64,000 nt of DNA from JAPPLB01 sp965204095 (GCA_965204095.1 OZ241991.1:1488001-1552000), one strand, 5' to 3'. Counted from the stretch's first letter, positions 17,908-27,815 are shown. Notes: generated by a model not told the origin, from the sequence alone. Made by a program: numbers and translations.

Positions 17908-18921
17908 CTAAAACGTCGCGATCGGATTGAGGGGTGACCCCGTTCCGCCCACGACCCGTATGGGCGCTGCAGTGAGAAGGAACTCCCAGCGGTTCTGCCG
18001 CGCCGCTTCCTCACTGACAGCCTCCAGGTCGCAGTTGTCGAAGATCGGCATACCCATGGCGATCAGAACAAGCTGATGGATGGGTTGGGCAGCGCCCTCG
18101 ACACCGGAAGGAGACACATCACTGGCAGCGTCGCTTCCCAGTATGGCCACGTCGCGCTGTTTGAGCCAGGGGGCGCTAGACGCGTGGAGGCCTGCGGACT
18201 TTTCGGAAATCATCCAAGGGCCTTTTTCAGCACGCAACTTCCAGCGTCCTGTGTAGATGAAGACGACATCTCCGCTCGATACTTTCAGGCCGGCTTTCTT
18301 CTCCCATGCGTCCAGGTCTTCGGGATAGATCGGCGTTCCCGGTTCGAGATAGGGGACGCCCTTGAGCCGGGGAATATCCATCAGGATGCCGCGAGTAAAG
18401 ATGCCGTCCTTCATATGGTGAATCGAGTACTTGCGGGCGCCTTCTTCAGTCACCTCGTCCTGCGAATGGCCGTTGAACATCTTTCCCTTGTGAAACATGT
18501 GACAAATTGCGTCGAGATGCGTGTGGGCATATCCGTGATAGAGGACGCTGAAGCGGTCTACGCAGAACGGAAAGTCGGGAGTGGAGCCGACGCCGGTCGC
18601 CGTCATCTCGTGCTCGAACGGTGATGGGTTGTCCACGGCTTTCTCTTTCACTGCATTGTGAGCCAGCGACACGGAAATCCCCTTCTTTACCAGGGACGCG
18701 GCTTGCACTCTTTTCTCCGGGGTGATCAGATTGACCGCACCCAGCTCGTCGTTCTCACCCCAGCGGCCCCAGTTGGAAAGATCCGTCATCCACTGTTCGA
18801 CCGTGTCGTTGGTAACGGTCTCACGGGCGGCCGCCGAATCAGTGGCGGGCTCACAAGCCGGCAGGCCCATGAGGATGATCCCGGCGGCCAGACCGATGAA
18901 GCAGTTGTTTGCGAAGCGCAT
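17908..18921 (-). CDS. Cyclase-family lipoprotein (kynurenine formamidase-like fold)
   Basis: 337 residues from ATG 18921, preceded at good spacing by AAGGGAGAG; a TTG 15 bases further upstream is less likely. The hydrophobic N-terminus ending LMGLPAC is a lipobox. The metal motif HTHLDAICH within HGYAHTHLDA is the HxGxHxDxP-like signature of the cyclase family, whose members include arylformamidases and isatin hydrolases that hydrolyse amide or lactam bonds. The following DVVFIYTGRW and LGSDAASDV blocks also fit. The exported location is unusual for kynurenine formamidase, so an extracytoplasmic lactam or amide hydrolase is the better guess. Confidence 0.84.
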   Translation of the reverse strand: MRFANNCFIGLAAGIILMGLPACEPATDSAAARETVTNDTVEQWMTDLSNWGRWGENDELGAVNLITPEKRVQAASLVKKGISVSLAHNAVKEKAVDNPSPFEHEMTATGVGSTPDFPFCVDRFSVLYHGYAHTHLDAICHMFHKGKMFNGHSQDEVTEEGARKYSIHHMKDGIFTRGILMDIPRLKGVPYLEPGTPIYPEDLDAWEKKAGLKVSSGDVVFIYTGRWKLRAEKGPWMISEKSAGLHASSAPWLKQRDVAILGSDAASDVSPSGVEGAAQPIHQLVLIAMGMPIFDNCDLEAVSEEAARQNRWEFLLTAAPIRVVGGTGSPLNPIATF

Positions 18922-19214
18922 ACGCTCTCCCTTCAATGGACAAATATCGATGTATCTCTATTGATTCGTCTCGATCCCTGTGTAGTCCAATCTTCAGATT
19001 CCAGAACTGGCTCCACGCAAGAACAACCGTCGAAGATAGCAGGGTGGGCGCACCACCCGTAACCATGTTTGGGTCATTACTTTACCAGTAGCACTCGCAC
19101 CTCTATACAGCGTTGCTCCTTAACTGGGAGCGTAGGTCGGTCTGGCTACGCTTCCAGGGCTCGAAAGTTGTCACATACAGTGTTCATTCGACACGTTTGT
19201 CCTTGCCGGCGGTA
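18922..19214. other. Intergenic stretch without recognised genes
   Basis: About 290 bases between the cyclase gene start and a truncated F1 repeat. I see no coding frame with family-like sequence and no clear promoter or hairpin with a T-run. Confidence 0.5.
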
Positions 19215-19270
19215 TAGCCTGCATTTCTCACCACGCGGCGAGGCGAAGTGCGTGAGAAGGCCGTCAGGAC
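19215..19270 (+). repeat. F1 repeat, copy 4 (truncated)
   Basis: Only the left arm is present, from TAGCCTGCATTTCTCACC through CGAAGTGCGTGAGA to CCGTCAGGAC. It stops exactly where the conserved core would begin; the next sequence is unrelated and leads into the MFS stop codon. Confidence 0.88.
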
Positions 19271-19292
19271 AACGATTTTGCGCACCGCCGGA

Positions 19293-20540
19293 TCAAGAAG
19301 AACGCTTCTCGCCGGTAAACAGTCCCTTGATCTCACTTGCGCTCGATTCTCGCACCAGGAAAGCATAGGAGGCAGCAGCAATCCACAGTGAAACGGCCGC
19401 GAAGGCGATAGAGGAGGAGAAGTTTTCCGATTCACCGACCAGAATACCAGTCAACATCGGCGCGCAGATGCCCGCGAGGTTGCTGATGGTGTTCTGGTAA
19501 CCGATAGCCCGGCCAACGAAAGCCCGTGGCGAAATCGCCTGGGTGAGGGCCCAATAGTTGGCGCTGGTCAGACCGATGCTCGCCAAGGCGAAGATGAGGA
19601 TCGCCGAGGCGGCTTGAGCGGACTCGGTCCAGATCAGCAGCAACGTCGAGCTTCCGAGCAGGTAGCCGCTGATGATAAAGATCTTACGGACCAGGATGGG
19701 CCTCCCTGTCCTCCGGGCCCAGTGGTCGGCGAGGCGAGCGGCCGAGGGGGACACCACGGCCATGGCGATGTATGGCAATGCCGTGTAGATCCCCATGTCG
19801 CGGTCCGACATGCCCCGCTCCATGACCAGATACGCGGGAAGCCAGCTCATGACGAAATACCAGAAGTACGAATAGAAGAAAGCCGTAATCGTGATGCCCC
19901 AGACCGCCGGGTTGGCAAAGAGTTTCCGCAGCGGAACTTTTGCGGTAGGTGGCTGGTCTTGTGACGTCAGTTTCGCTCGCCCGGAGGGAGCCAGCAGGAA
20001 CCAGGGGATGAGCCAGACACACGGGATGAGGCCGGTCAGAATAAACACTTGGCGCCACCCCAACTCTTCGAGAAGCGCTCCTCCGAGGAACGCTCCCACC
20101 GCGGGACCGATATTCATCCCCAAGACGTAAACAGCCGTGGGGAAACCTTGTTCCTCGTCGTCGAAGTTCGTGCGGATGTAGGTCAGGCTGACCGGTTGAA
20201 CCGCCGCTTGGCCTACTCCGAGGATCATGCGGAACACGAGGATCTGATTGAACGACCGGGCCAGCCCGATCGCCGCCGAGGACAACGACCAGATCAGGAA
20301 GGAGAGCCCATACGTCCACCGCAAACCAAAGCGGTCGACCGCCCAGCCCGACGGAATCTGTAGAAGCGTGTAGGTCCAGAAGAACGCCGACATCAGCGTT
20401 CCGGCGACCGCCGGGGAGAAGTCGAAGTCTTCCATCACCGGCACGGCGGCGACGCTCAGGTTGTTGCGGTCGACGTAGTTGACCAACGCCGCAAAGCACA
20501 ACAGTCCTATGATCCACCAGCGCTTCTTGTCTGACCGCAC
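19293..20540 (-). CDS. MFS transporter, second ACS-like carrier
   Basis: 415 residues from GTG 20538-20540, which has GAGGA seven bases upstream. The frame continues to an ATG at 20612, but that ATG and its MQA residues come from the end of the F1 repeat at 20603, exactly as in the hyuB at 2347, so the longer form is probably not native. About twelve hydrophobic segments, NYVDRNNLSVAAVPVMEDF and the DRFGLRWTYG motif fit the anion:cation symporter branch of the MFS. It is divergent from the second ceramidase-like gene, repeating the carrier/ceramidase-like pairing seen at 4278-6961. Substrate unknown. Confidence 0.87.
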   Translation of the reverse strand: MRSDKKRWWIIGLLCFAALVNYVDRNNLSVAAVPVMEDFDFSPAVAGTLMSAFFWTYTLLQIPSGWAVDRFGLRWTYGLSFLIWSLSSAAIGLARSFNQILVFRMILGVGQAAVQPVSLTYIRTNFDDEEQGFPTAVYVLGMNIGPAVGAFLGGALLEELGWRQVFILTGLIPCVWLIPWFLLAPSGRAKLTSQDQPPTAKVPLRKLFANPAVWGITITAFFYSYFWYFVMSWLPAYLVMERGMSDRDMGIYTALPYIAMAVVSPSAARLADHWARRTGRPILVRKIFIISGYLLGSSTLLLIWTESAQAASAILIFALASIGLTSANYWALTQAISPRAFVGRAIGYQNTISNLAGICAPMLTGILVGESENFSSSIAFAAVSLWIAAASYAFLVRESSASEIKGLFTGEKRSS

Positions 20541-20602
20541 ATCCGTCCTCAGAGGCTCTCGCGTGACACGGGGTTCGATGCGGCATGGACCATTGGCCGT
20601 TC

Positions 20603-20784
20603 TGGCCTGCATTTCTCACCACGCGGTGAGGCGAAGTGCGTGAGAGGGCCGTCAGGGCGAGGCGAGAGCTGCTTGGCGCGCGCAGGCGTACTTGACGGTA
20701 CGTCGAGCACGGCAAGCAAGCGCAACGAAGTCTTGGCGGTCACATCGCGTGCTTCGGCCGTCGGGTGGTGAGAAATGCAGGCTG
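20603..20784 (+). repeat. F1 repeat, copy 5
   Basis: Flanked by TG on both sides instead of TA. The ends pair perfectly (GCCTGCATTTCTCACCAC / GTGGTGAGAAATGCAGGC). Apical hairpin CGTAC-TTGACG-GTACG; right inner arm is GTCTTGGCGG. It lies between the divergent MFS and ceramidase-like genes and supplies an alternative ATG to the MFS frame. Confidence 0.93.
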
Positions 20785-20793
20785 ACAAGGTCC

Positions 20794-20822
20794 TTGACCC
20801 ATGCAAGTCGGTAGCGTACCAT
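20794..20822 (+). promoter_or_regulatory. Candidate promoter for the 20941 gene
   Basis: TTGACC (20794-20799), 17-base spacer, TACCAT (20817-20822), starting ten bases after the F1 repeat. It would leave a leader of about 110 bases. The -10 box is weak. Confidence 0.4.
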
Positions 20823-20940
20823 CTGGTGGCACTTCATAAACCCCCGCTCGCAACAAACAGCGCCGTCATGCGGCGCTTCCATGACGAGGAACGCCGCTCG
20901 CGGCTGAGACCCTGGAGCGGACTCGTTTGAGGAGGCAATT

Positions 20941-22413
20941 ATGCTGCAAGCCGGTGTCGCACGATCCATCATTACCCCCCCGAACGGCATGACCATGGTG
21001 GGCTATGCCGGCCGCGCCGGTGTGGCGCAAGGTAAGGACGCGGACCTGACCGTGACGGCATTGGTGCTCGATAACGATGGGACCCGCGTAGCGGTGGTTG
21101 GGTTCGATCTGGCTTTCTTGCATGGAGAGATGCTCCAGGGGATCAAGAACGCGTTCAGCGAAGTTCTGCAGACGCCGGCATCGCACGTCTTGCTCAACTG
21201 CAATCACACCCATTGCGGGCCGACCATGAATGGTTATTTCTACGACGACGATCCCCGGCAACATCGCATGCGGGCGGATTACGAAGCCCGCATCATTGAA
21301 GAGATGACCACTCTGGCTGCTGCGGCGCTTGAGAACCTTGACGGGGCGCGTCTCGCAACAGGGACCGGGGAAGCGCGAATCGGCATCAACCGCAGGGAGT
21401 TGGACGACGTAGGAGACATCATTCTGGGGGAGAACCCCGACGGTTCGGTGGACCATGAAGTGCGGGTCATCCGAGTCGATGATCTGCAGGGCCGGCCCAA
21501 GGCGGTCGCCTTTGCGCACGGCTGCCACACGGTTACGATGGGTCCGAAATATCTGAAGTGGTCGCCCGACTACCCCGGGGTGGCTCGACAACTGATCGAG
21601 AGTACTCTGGGCTGCCTCAGTATCTTCCTGCAAGCCAATGCTGGCGACATCGACCCGATTACGGGCATCGGCGCTGATGAAGACAACTCCGATGCCAAAA
21701 ACCGGCTGGGGTTTACTCTTGGAAGCGAAGTGCTCAAGGTTTGCTCGTCTCTCTACACCGACACCGAGAGGGGACCGCGCATCATTTTCGGGATGTTGGC
21801 GAAGGCTTCCGCCTATCCGCGAGTCCCGATTGCTGAAGAGCTTCCATCTCCCATCGCCGCGAAGGAAATCGCCGTCGAGCTGCCGCTGATGGAGTATCCG
21901 ACGCTGGAGTACGCACGAGAGATGCACAACAAGTGCCTCGCCGAACTGGAGGAGGCCAAGACGAGCGGAGCGGACCAAGTGAAGCGCAACGTCGCTCAGC
22001 GCTACGTATACTGCGCTCGCGCTCTGCTCGACCGGGTAGAAAACAACCGCAAGCGCGCCCTGGACGGAACCATCCAGGTGATTACGATCGGCGACTTGGC
22101 CATCGCCGCCTTCCCGGGAGAGACCTTCGCGTCATCAGGGATGGAGGTGAAGCGCCGCTCGCCCTTCCCCCATACCCTGTTCTGCGGATACAGCAACGGG
22201 TGTCTGACGTATTTCCCGACGAGGGATGCTTATCCCGCGGAAGGCTGGTCATTCTTCCGGCGCTATCACATCCCGGACATGTTGTTTCTGCAGTCCTACG
22301 CTGTCGGTTCGGCCCTTGTGCCGGGGACTGCTGAAATGGTCGTCGACAAGACGGTCGGCCTGCTTGAAGAAATGTGGAACGAGAGGGACGAGGATCAGCA
22401 TGCAGCCTCGTAG
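20941..22413 (+). CDS. Neutral ceramidase N-terminal-domain-like hydrolase (second)
   Basis: 490 residues, start ATG after GAGGAGG. Same family as 5567-6961: VARSIITPP near the start, NHTHCGP metal motif, HGCHTVTMGP, SPDYPGVARQLIE and a C-terminal FCGYSNGCLTYFPTRDAY block typical of ceramidase-type proteins. The segment that carries the catalytic serine in true ceramidases reads NAGDIDPITG, and the C-terminal domain is missing, so the substrate is probably another amide. A coiled segment around residues 320-350 (LEYAREMHNKCLAELEEAK) is specific to this copy. Divergent from an MFS carrier. Confidence 0.83.
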   Translation: MLQAGVARSIITPPNGMTMVGYAGRAGVAQGKDADLTVTALVLDNDGTRVAVVGFDLAFLHGEMLQGIKNAFSEVLQTPASHVLLNCNHTHCGPTMNGYFYDDDPRQHRMRADYEARIIEEMTTLAAAALENLDGARLATGTGEARIGINRRELDDVGDIILGENPDGSVDHEVRVIRVDDLQGRPKAVAFAHGCHTVTMGPKYLKWSPDYPGVARQLIESTLGCLSIFLQANAGDIDPITGIGADEDNSDAKNRLGFTLGSEVLKVCSSLYTDTERGPRIIFGMLAKASAYPRVPIAEELPSPIAAKEIAVELPLMEYPTLEYAREMHNKCLAELEEAKTSGADQVKRNVAQRYVYCARALLDRVENNRKRALDGTIQVITIGDLAIAAFPGETFASSGMEVKRRSPFPHTLFCGYSNGCLTYFPTRDAYPAEGWSFFRRYHIPDMLFLQSYAVGSALVPGTAEMVVDKTVGLLEEMWNERDEDQHAAS

Positions 22414-22646
22414 ACGAAGCCGGTGCGTTGCGGCACGGCTGACCCTTCCGAACGGGTAGAACTCAAATGATGCGCCGCCTGCATTCTGACAGGCCGGCCG
22501 AAAAAAACCGAATAAAGGCAGGAAGACCTCACACAGCGTTGGGGAAGTGCTGGCCGTCAAGAGGCTCTGAGCAGGAAACATCGGTGTTAAGATTGTCTCA
22601 GCCGCCGCACAAACCGGAACGTATTCGACAATCGAGAGAGAGCGTA

Positions 22647-25600
22647 GTGTCACTGCGCAAGAGAGTTTCGCTTGCCGTCGTCCTGGGGCTCCTCCCCTGG
22701 GCCTCCGGGCCCACCCATGCGGCGGAACGAGATGACAAAGACCTCAGCCCCGCCGCGCTGCAATTCTTTGAAAGCAAGATTCGTCCCGCCTTGGTCGAGA
22801 ATTGTACGGTCTGCCACAGCGGGGAACGGCCGCAGGGGAACTTACGGCTCGACTACCGCGGCGGTTGGCAGCAGGGAGGCATGTCCGGGCCGGCGATCAT
22901 ACCCGGCAATGTCGACCTGAGCCCTCTCATTCGAGCCATCCGGCATGAGGGCTCCGCGGCGCCGATGCCCCTGGGGGGCGAGAAACTGGCTCCCGCAGTG
23001 ATTGCGGCGTTCGAGCGTTGGGTAAGCATGGGGGCGCCCGATCCTCGCGATGCGCCCTCGGCAGCGCCGGTCGTCGAGAAGTCGTGGGAGGAGACGTTCC
23101 GCGAGCGGAGCCGCTGGTGGAGTCTGCAACCCGTTGTGCGCCCACCGGTTCCCAGTGTCGAGCAGGAACAGTGGTCGGATCAAGCCATCGACCGTTTCAT
23201 CCTAGCCAAGCTTGAAGAGAACGGCCTCGCCCCCGCGCAGAGAGCCGGCCGCGCCGCTCTTCTGCGTCGGCTGGGCTTCGTGCTGACCGGCCTGCCGCCC
23301 AAACCCGAGGATGTCAGCGCCTTTCTCCGCGACCCGGGCCCTGGCGCGTACGCCGACGCAGTCGATCGCTTGCTGGCCTCGCCCCACTTCGGTGAACGCT
23401 GGGCGCGGCATTGGATGGATGTCGTACGTTACACCGACACCTACGGTTATGAATGGGACGTCCCCGCCAAAGGATCGTGGCGCTTCAGGGACTACCTGAT
23501 CAGGGCCTTCAACGCTGACATCCCCTTCGACCAGCTCTTGCGCGAGCAGATCGCCGGCGACCTACTGCCCCATCCTCGAATCAACACCTCAGAGCAGATC
23601 AACGAGTCGCTCATCGGGCTGATGTTTTTCCAGATGGGTGAAAAGCGCCACGGGGACAGCGTGGCCTTCAACGGCATCTATCAGGAGATGCTGGACAACA
23701 AGATCGACGCCTTTTCCAAAGCGTTCCAGGCGATGACGGTGGCCTGTGCGCGTTGCCATGACCACAAACTGGACGCCATTTCTCAGGAAGATTACTACGC
23801 GCTGGGCGGCGTGTTCCTGAGTTCGCGCTGGCTGGTTAATACGGTGGACACGCTCGACCGCAACAGGGAGGTTCTCGACGAGCTTTCAGCGCTGAAGGCC
23901 AAACTCCGTACCCCTCTGGCGGCCTGGTGGTTGGAGGAAGCGCGGGACATCCCCCTGTATCTTCGAGCTGCTCAGGCCCGCATCGACGGCGACGGCTATG
24001 CATGGAAACTAGCCAACGGGCTCGACCCGTCACGCCTCACCGCCTGGGAAAAGGCGCTCAAATTCGAACCGGAAGAAAATCCTGAAGAAGCGGAGAAACA
24101 GTCCTCTGAAGATGAAGAGACGACTCAAGCGGAGGAGAAAGCGGCTCAGGAACAGAGACCTTCTCTGGAAGATCCACTGTTCCCCTGGTTCGAACTCCAT
24201 CAATCAGTGGTCAAAGAGGGTGGGAGCGTAAAAAGTAGCTGGGCGGGGTTGGCCGAGCATTATGCCGGCGCCCTGCAAGAGCGCTCCCGAAGCAATGCAG
24301 AGGAGTTCTCTCTCCTTGCGGATTTCCGTAGCGGCGTCCCCGAGGGCTGGTCGCTGGATGGCGTCGGGCTGCACGATGGTCCGGTATCGAACGGCGACTT
24401 CACGGTGGCGCTCGAAGGCCAACAGGCGGTGGGCATGCTGCTGCCCGCAGGGTTGTTTACTCACTCGCTCTCACCGCGGCTCAATGGCGCTATCCGTAGC
24501 CCCTATCTCAACTTTTACAGCCAACCTCATGTAAGCCTGGAGGTAAGCGGCGGAGACTACAGTACTCGCCGGTTGTTGGCGGACAACGCGTTCTTGACAG
24601 AGCGGGAGTACGCCTACCTGGAGGAAGACAAGCTGCATTGGGTGTGTCATACCACCACCGGGACCGATAAGACGGCTCGGGCACGAACTCCGCTTGAGAT
24701 GGAGCAGGTACGAACCTTCGTCGAGCTCACTACCAAAGCTTCGAACCCCTACTTCCCGCCGCGCGTCGGTCTCGCAGGGTGCACCAAGGAAAAGGTGCGA
24801 GAGAACAGTTGCGGCGCGGACGACCCGAGCAGTTGGTTCGGCATCACCCGCGCCTTCTTGGTAAATCAAGACGAAGTCACGGATTCCGTGAAACCCGGGA
24901 CATGCCTTGCCTCGCCCGCCGATGAGTTGACGCGGTTCAGCTCATTCTTCAATGCTGAACCCCCAACCGATCTTCCGGCTCTGGCGGCTCGATACGGACA
25001 ATGGCTGACCGCCTCTCTGGAAGCCTGGGCTCAGGATCGAGCGGATGAGGACGATGTCCGGTTGATCAACTGGATGCTCGACAACAGGCTGCTGCCCAAC
25101 GAGATGGACGCCCGTGAATCCATCCGCGAGTTGGTCGCTTCCTATCGCAGTCTCGAACAGCAACTGGACGAACCGCAGACGGTCAACGGCATGGCCGATC
25201 TTGAACCCGGCCGCGACTACCGCCTCAACATCCGTGGCGTCTACGAAGACCTGGGTGATCCTGTGCCGCGGGGATACGTCGAGGTCATCGCCGGTCCCCG
25301 GGAAAAAGCTCCGCGCCCGGATCGCAGTGGACGCCTGGAGTTGGCCGAGCTGATCGCGAGTCCGAAAAACCCCTTGACGGCCCGTGTTTTCGTCAATCGC
25401 GTTTGGCACTGGGTATTCGGAACCGGCATCGTCAAGACGGCCAGCGATTTCGGGCATCTGGGCGACCGGCCGTCTCACCCCGAGCTGCTCGACTATCTCG
25501 CTGACCGGTTTGTCGAGGAAGGCTGGTCGGTGAAGAAGCTTGTACGGATGATGGTGATGAGCGAAACGTTCCGGCAGGCCAGCCGGGTCAGCCCTGTTGC

Positions 25601-26222
25601 CCGCGAGGTAGACCCTCTCAATCGTCTGCTTCACCACTATCCCTTGCGGCGGCTGGATGCCGAAGCCATCCGCGATTCTCTGCTGGCCGTTTCCGGAAGG
25701 CTGGACTCGCGGCTGTTCGGCCGCCCGATCAACCCCTACCGGACAAACGAAGATCCGGCCAAGTGGCTTCTCTCAGGACCGCTTGACGGTCAGGGCCGCC
25801 GCTCGATCTATCTCAAGATGACCATCATGGAACCGCCCAGGTTCCTCGGCACTTTCAACCAACCCAACCCGAAGATCCCGACCGGCGTCCGCGACGTCAC
25901 CAACGTTCCGGGGCAGGCGCTGACGCTTCTCAACGACCCGTTCGCGGTTGGGCAGGCTGAGTTCTGGGCACGTCGGTTGATTGCCGTGCCGCACGAATCG
26001 CCGGAGCAGCGGCTGGGAGTGATGTTTCAGCGCGCCTTCGGCCGTAACCCCAACGAACAGGAACGAGAGCGGTGGATGAGCGCTGTTCACGACATCGCCG
26101 GCCTGTATCAGGATGTTCCCGATAAGAGGCCGCCGCCAAGCGGCCTGATGGATTCGCTTGACGTTTGGAAAGACGTGGCGCACGCGATGTTCAACACCAA
26201 GGAGTTTCTCTATGTTCGCTGA
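22647..26222 (+). CDS. PSCyt1-DUF1549-DUF1553 exported protein
   Basis: 1191 residues from GTG 22647, where a signal peptide begins (SLRKRVSLAVVLGLLPWASG, cleavage near THAAE). The frame runs about 60 residues further upstream without sense. A single haem-type motif ENCTVCHSGE belongs to the planctomycete cytochrome C (PSCyt1) domain. DUF1549 follows (SPHFGERWARHWMDVVRYTD; DKIDAFSKAFQAMTVACARC), then an acidic, low-complexity linker near residues 475-510, a long middle insert, and DUF1553 (NPLTARVFVNRVWHWVFGTG). Family function is unproven; members sit with DUF1501 in systems thought to handle complex glycans. The downstream DUF1501 gene overlaps it by 11 bases. Confidence 0.9.
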   Translation: MSLRKRVSLAVVLGLLPWASGPTHAAERDDKDLSPAALQFFESKIRPALVENCTVCHSGERPQGNLRLDYRGGWQQGGMSGPAIIPGNVDLSPLIRAIRHEGSAAPMPLGGEKLAPAVIAAFERWVSMGAPDPRDAPSAAPVVEKSWEETFRERSRWWSLQPVVRPPVPSVEQEQWSDQAIDRFILAKLEENGLAPAQRAGRAALLRRLGFVLTGLPPKPEDVSAFLRDPGPGAYADAVDRLLASPHFGERWARHWMDVVRYTDTYGYEWDVPAKGSWRFRDYLIRAFNADIPFDQLLREQIAGDLLPHPRINTSEQINESLIGLMFFQMGEKRHGDSVAFNGIYQEMLDNKIDAFSKAFQAMTVACARCHDHKLDAISQEDYYALGGVFLSSRWLVNTVDTLDRNREVLDELSALKAKLRTPLAAWWLEEARDIPLYLRAAQARIDGDGYAWKLANGLDPSRLTAWEKALKFEPEENPEEAEKQSSEDEETTQAEEKAAQEQRPSLEDPLFPWFELHQSVVKEGGSVKSSWAGLAEHYAGALQERSRSNAEEFSLLADFRSGVPEGWSLDGVGLHDGPVSNGDFTVALEGQQAVGMLLPAGLFTHSLSPRLNGAIRSPYLNFYSQPHVSLEVSGGDYSTRRLLADNAFLTEREYAYLEEDKLHWVCHTTTGTDKTARARTPLEMEQVRTFVELTTKASNPYFPPRVGLAGCTKEKVRENSCGADDPSSWFGITRAFLVNQDEVTDSVKPGTCLASPADELTRFSSFFNAEPPTDLPALAARYGQWLTASLEAWAQDRADEDDVRLINWMLDNRLLPNEMDARESIRELVASYRSLEQQLDEPQTVNGMADLEPGRDYRLNIRGVYEDLGDPVPRGYVEVIAGPREKAPRPDRSGRLELAELIASPKNPLTARVFVNRVWHWVFGTGIVKTASDFGHLGDRPSHPELLDYLADRFVEEGWSVKKLVRMMVMSETFRQASRVSPVAREVDPLNRLLHHYPLRRLDAEAIRDSLLAVSGRLDSRLFGRPINPYRTNEDPAKWLLSGPLDGQGRRSIYLKMTIMEPPRFLGTFNQPNPKIPTGVRDVTNVPGQALTLLNDPFAVGQAEFWARRLIAVPHESPEQRLGVMFQRAFGRNPNEQERERWMSAVHDIAGLYQDVPDKRPPPSGLMDSLDVWKDVAHAMFNTKEFLYVR

Positions 26223-27642
26223 CGGATCTGCGGTCCGACGGACCATGACACGCCGTGAGTGGCTGAGCACCGCCTCCAATGGATTCGGCATGCTGGCGTT
26301 GTCGAGCTTGCTGGCCGAAGAAACCAGACTGGCAGGCTCCTCGGTCAAGTCGGGCGGCGATTTCCCGGCGAAGGCAAAGAGCGTCATTTTCTGCTTCATG
26401 GACGGTGGTCCGAGCCATGTCGACACGTTCGATCCGAAACCGATGTTGAATGAGCGCCAGGGCGAAGCGATCGGCGCATCGGCCGTCTCGACCAAATCGC
26501 AGTCCACGGCCGATCGGGTCTGGCTGGGCAGTCCCTGGCAGTTCCGGCAACGCGGCAAGAGCGGGCTGTGGGTGAGCGAGTTGCTGCCGCGTATTGCCGA
26601 AGTCGCCGATGACCTCTGTGTTCTGCGCTCCCTGGTCGGCCGGCAACCCCTGCACGGTCAACAGAACCTGCTGCTGCACACGGGCCGCGTTACCGGCATG
26701 GCCCCGAGCTTCGGGTCGTGGGTGTCCTATGGCTTGGGCACCGAACGGGACAACCTGCCCAATTACGTCCTGCTCAACAACGACTGGATTCCCAACGGCG
26801 GCTTTGAAAACTTTGGCAGCGCATTCCTGCCCGCGTCTCACGCGGCCACGATGCTGCGGGCCAAGGGCGTGGCGATGGATAACATCACGCCGTCCGATCT
26901 CCCCGCCATCCAGCGGCGCAAGCTCGACCTGCTGCGCGAACAGGACAGCACGTTCGCTGCCGAGACAGCGGAGAATTCCATCGAGTCAGCCATCAAGAAC
27001 TACGAGACCGCGTTTCGCTTGCAGACCACGATTCCCGAACTGGCCGACATCAGCGGCGAGTCGATCGCGACCCGCCGCATGTATGGCCTGGAAACCTCCA
27101 ACGACTACAAGAAGCATTACGGCCTGCAATGCCTCCGCGCCCGGCGCCTCGTCGAGGCCGGGGTACGCTTCGTGGAGATCACCTGCCCGCTGACCCATCC
27201 CAACAATTCGCCTTGGGATCAACACAGCAATCTGAAGAAGTATCACGAAGAGAATGCCATGATCACCGAACAGTCGGTGGCCGCCTTGATCCGGGATTTG
27301 AAGCAGCGCGGCCTGCTCGACACCACCATCGTCGTCTGGGCGGGCGAGATGGGCCGCACCCCGCACACGCCGAAGATCAAAGAGGGTGTGGGCCGCGACC
27401 ATCATGTCAACGGCTACTCCATCTTCTTGGCGGGAGGCGGCTTCAAGAAGGGGATGACCTACGGGACCACCGACGAGTTCGGAAACTCGGTCGTCGAGCA
27501 CCCGATCTCGATCCACGACGTCCACGCCACCATCCTCCACCAACTCGGGCTGGACCACCAGAAGCTCACCTTCCGCTTCGGCGGCCGCGACGTCAGCCTG
27601 ACCGACGTGCACGGGAACGTCCTCAACGACGTCCTGGTGTGA
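26212..27642 (+). CDS. DUF1501 protein, Tat-exported
   Basis: 476 residues from ATG 26212. An AAGGAG lies eight bases before it inside the last codons of the DUF1553 gene, and the stop of that gene overlaps by 11 bases, so the pair is translationally coupled. A second ATG at 26245 also precedes the twin-arginine signal TRREWLSTASNGFGML but has no ribosome site. Family blocks: SVIFCFMDGGPSHVDTFDPKP, LLHTGRVTGMAPSFGSWVSY, KQRGLLDTTIVVWAGEMGRT, GRDHHVNGYSIFLAGGG, IHDVHATILHQLGLDH. DUF1501 has a sulfatase/alkaline-phosphatase-like fold; activity unknown. Paired with the DUF1553 protein. Confidence 0.92.
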   Translation: MFADGSAVRRTMTRREWLSTASNGFGMLALSSLLAEETRLAGSSVKSGGDFPAKAKSVIFCFMDGGPSHVDTFDPKPMLNERQGEAIGASAVSTKSQSTADRVWLGSPWQFRQRGKSGLWVSELLPRIAEVADDLCVLRSLVGRQPLHGQQNLLLHTGRVTGMAPSFGSWVSYGLGTERDNLPNYVLLNNDWIPNGGFENFGSAFLPASHAATMLRAKGVAMDNITPSDLPAIQRRKLDLLREQDSTFAAETAENSIESAIKNYETAFRLQTTIPELADISGESIATRRMYGLETSNDYKKHYGLQCLRARRLVEAGVRFVEITCPLTHPNNSPWDQHSNLKKYHEENAMITEQSVAALIRDLKQRGLLDTTIVVWAGEMGRTPHTPKIKEGVGRDHHVNGYSIFLAGGGFKKGMTYGTTDEFGNSVVEHPISIHDVHATILHQLGLDHQKLTFRFGGRDVSLTDVHGNVLNDVLV

Positions 27643-27649
27643 TCATCGC

Positions 27650-27815
27650 TAACAGTCCGTGGTAAAACTCCGCGAAGCACCGAGAGCGGAGAGGCACCCG
27701 TCTGACAAGGCGCGATGAGGCAGCATATTGGACATATGTGACCGAGGAGCAACGCAGTTCAGTCCGTGATGCATCGCCGCTTGAATGCAGCGGGGCTCTT
27801 GCCACGGGCTGCTGG
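27650..27815 (+). repeat. F2 repeat, copy A (reference description)
   Basis: 166 bp element. Ends CTAACAGTCCGTGGTAA and TTGCCACGGGCTGCTGG are inverted repeats matching at 13 of 17 positions, and three of the four differences would be U-G pairs on the plus strand. Inside: CTCCGC with GCGGGG, a CTGACAAGGCGCGA block, the hairpin GCATA-TTGGACA-TATGT, and GAGGAGCAACGCAGTTCAG. The block order and the conserved GACAAGGCGCGA / loop TTGGACA / GCAACGCAGT match F1. It begins at a TA eight bases after the DUF1501 stop. Confidence 0.88.

Noticed and set aside
20541..20612. Longer N-terminus of the MFS protein starting in the repeat
   Set aside because: The added residues come from F1 and spacer; a GTG with a good ribosome site lies at 20540.
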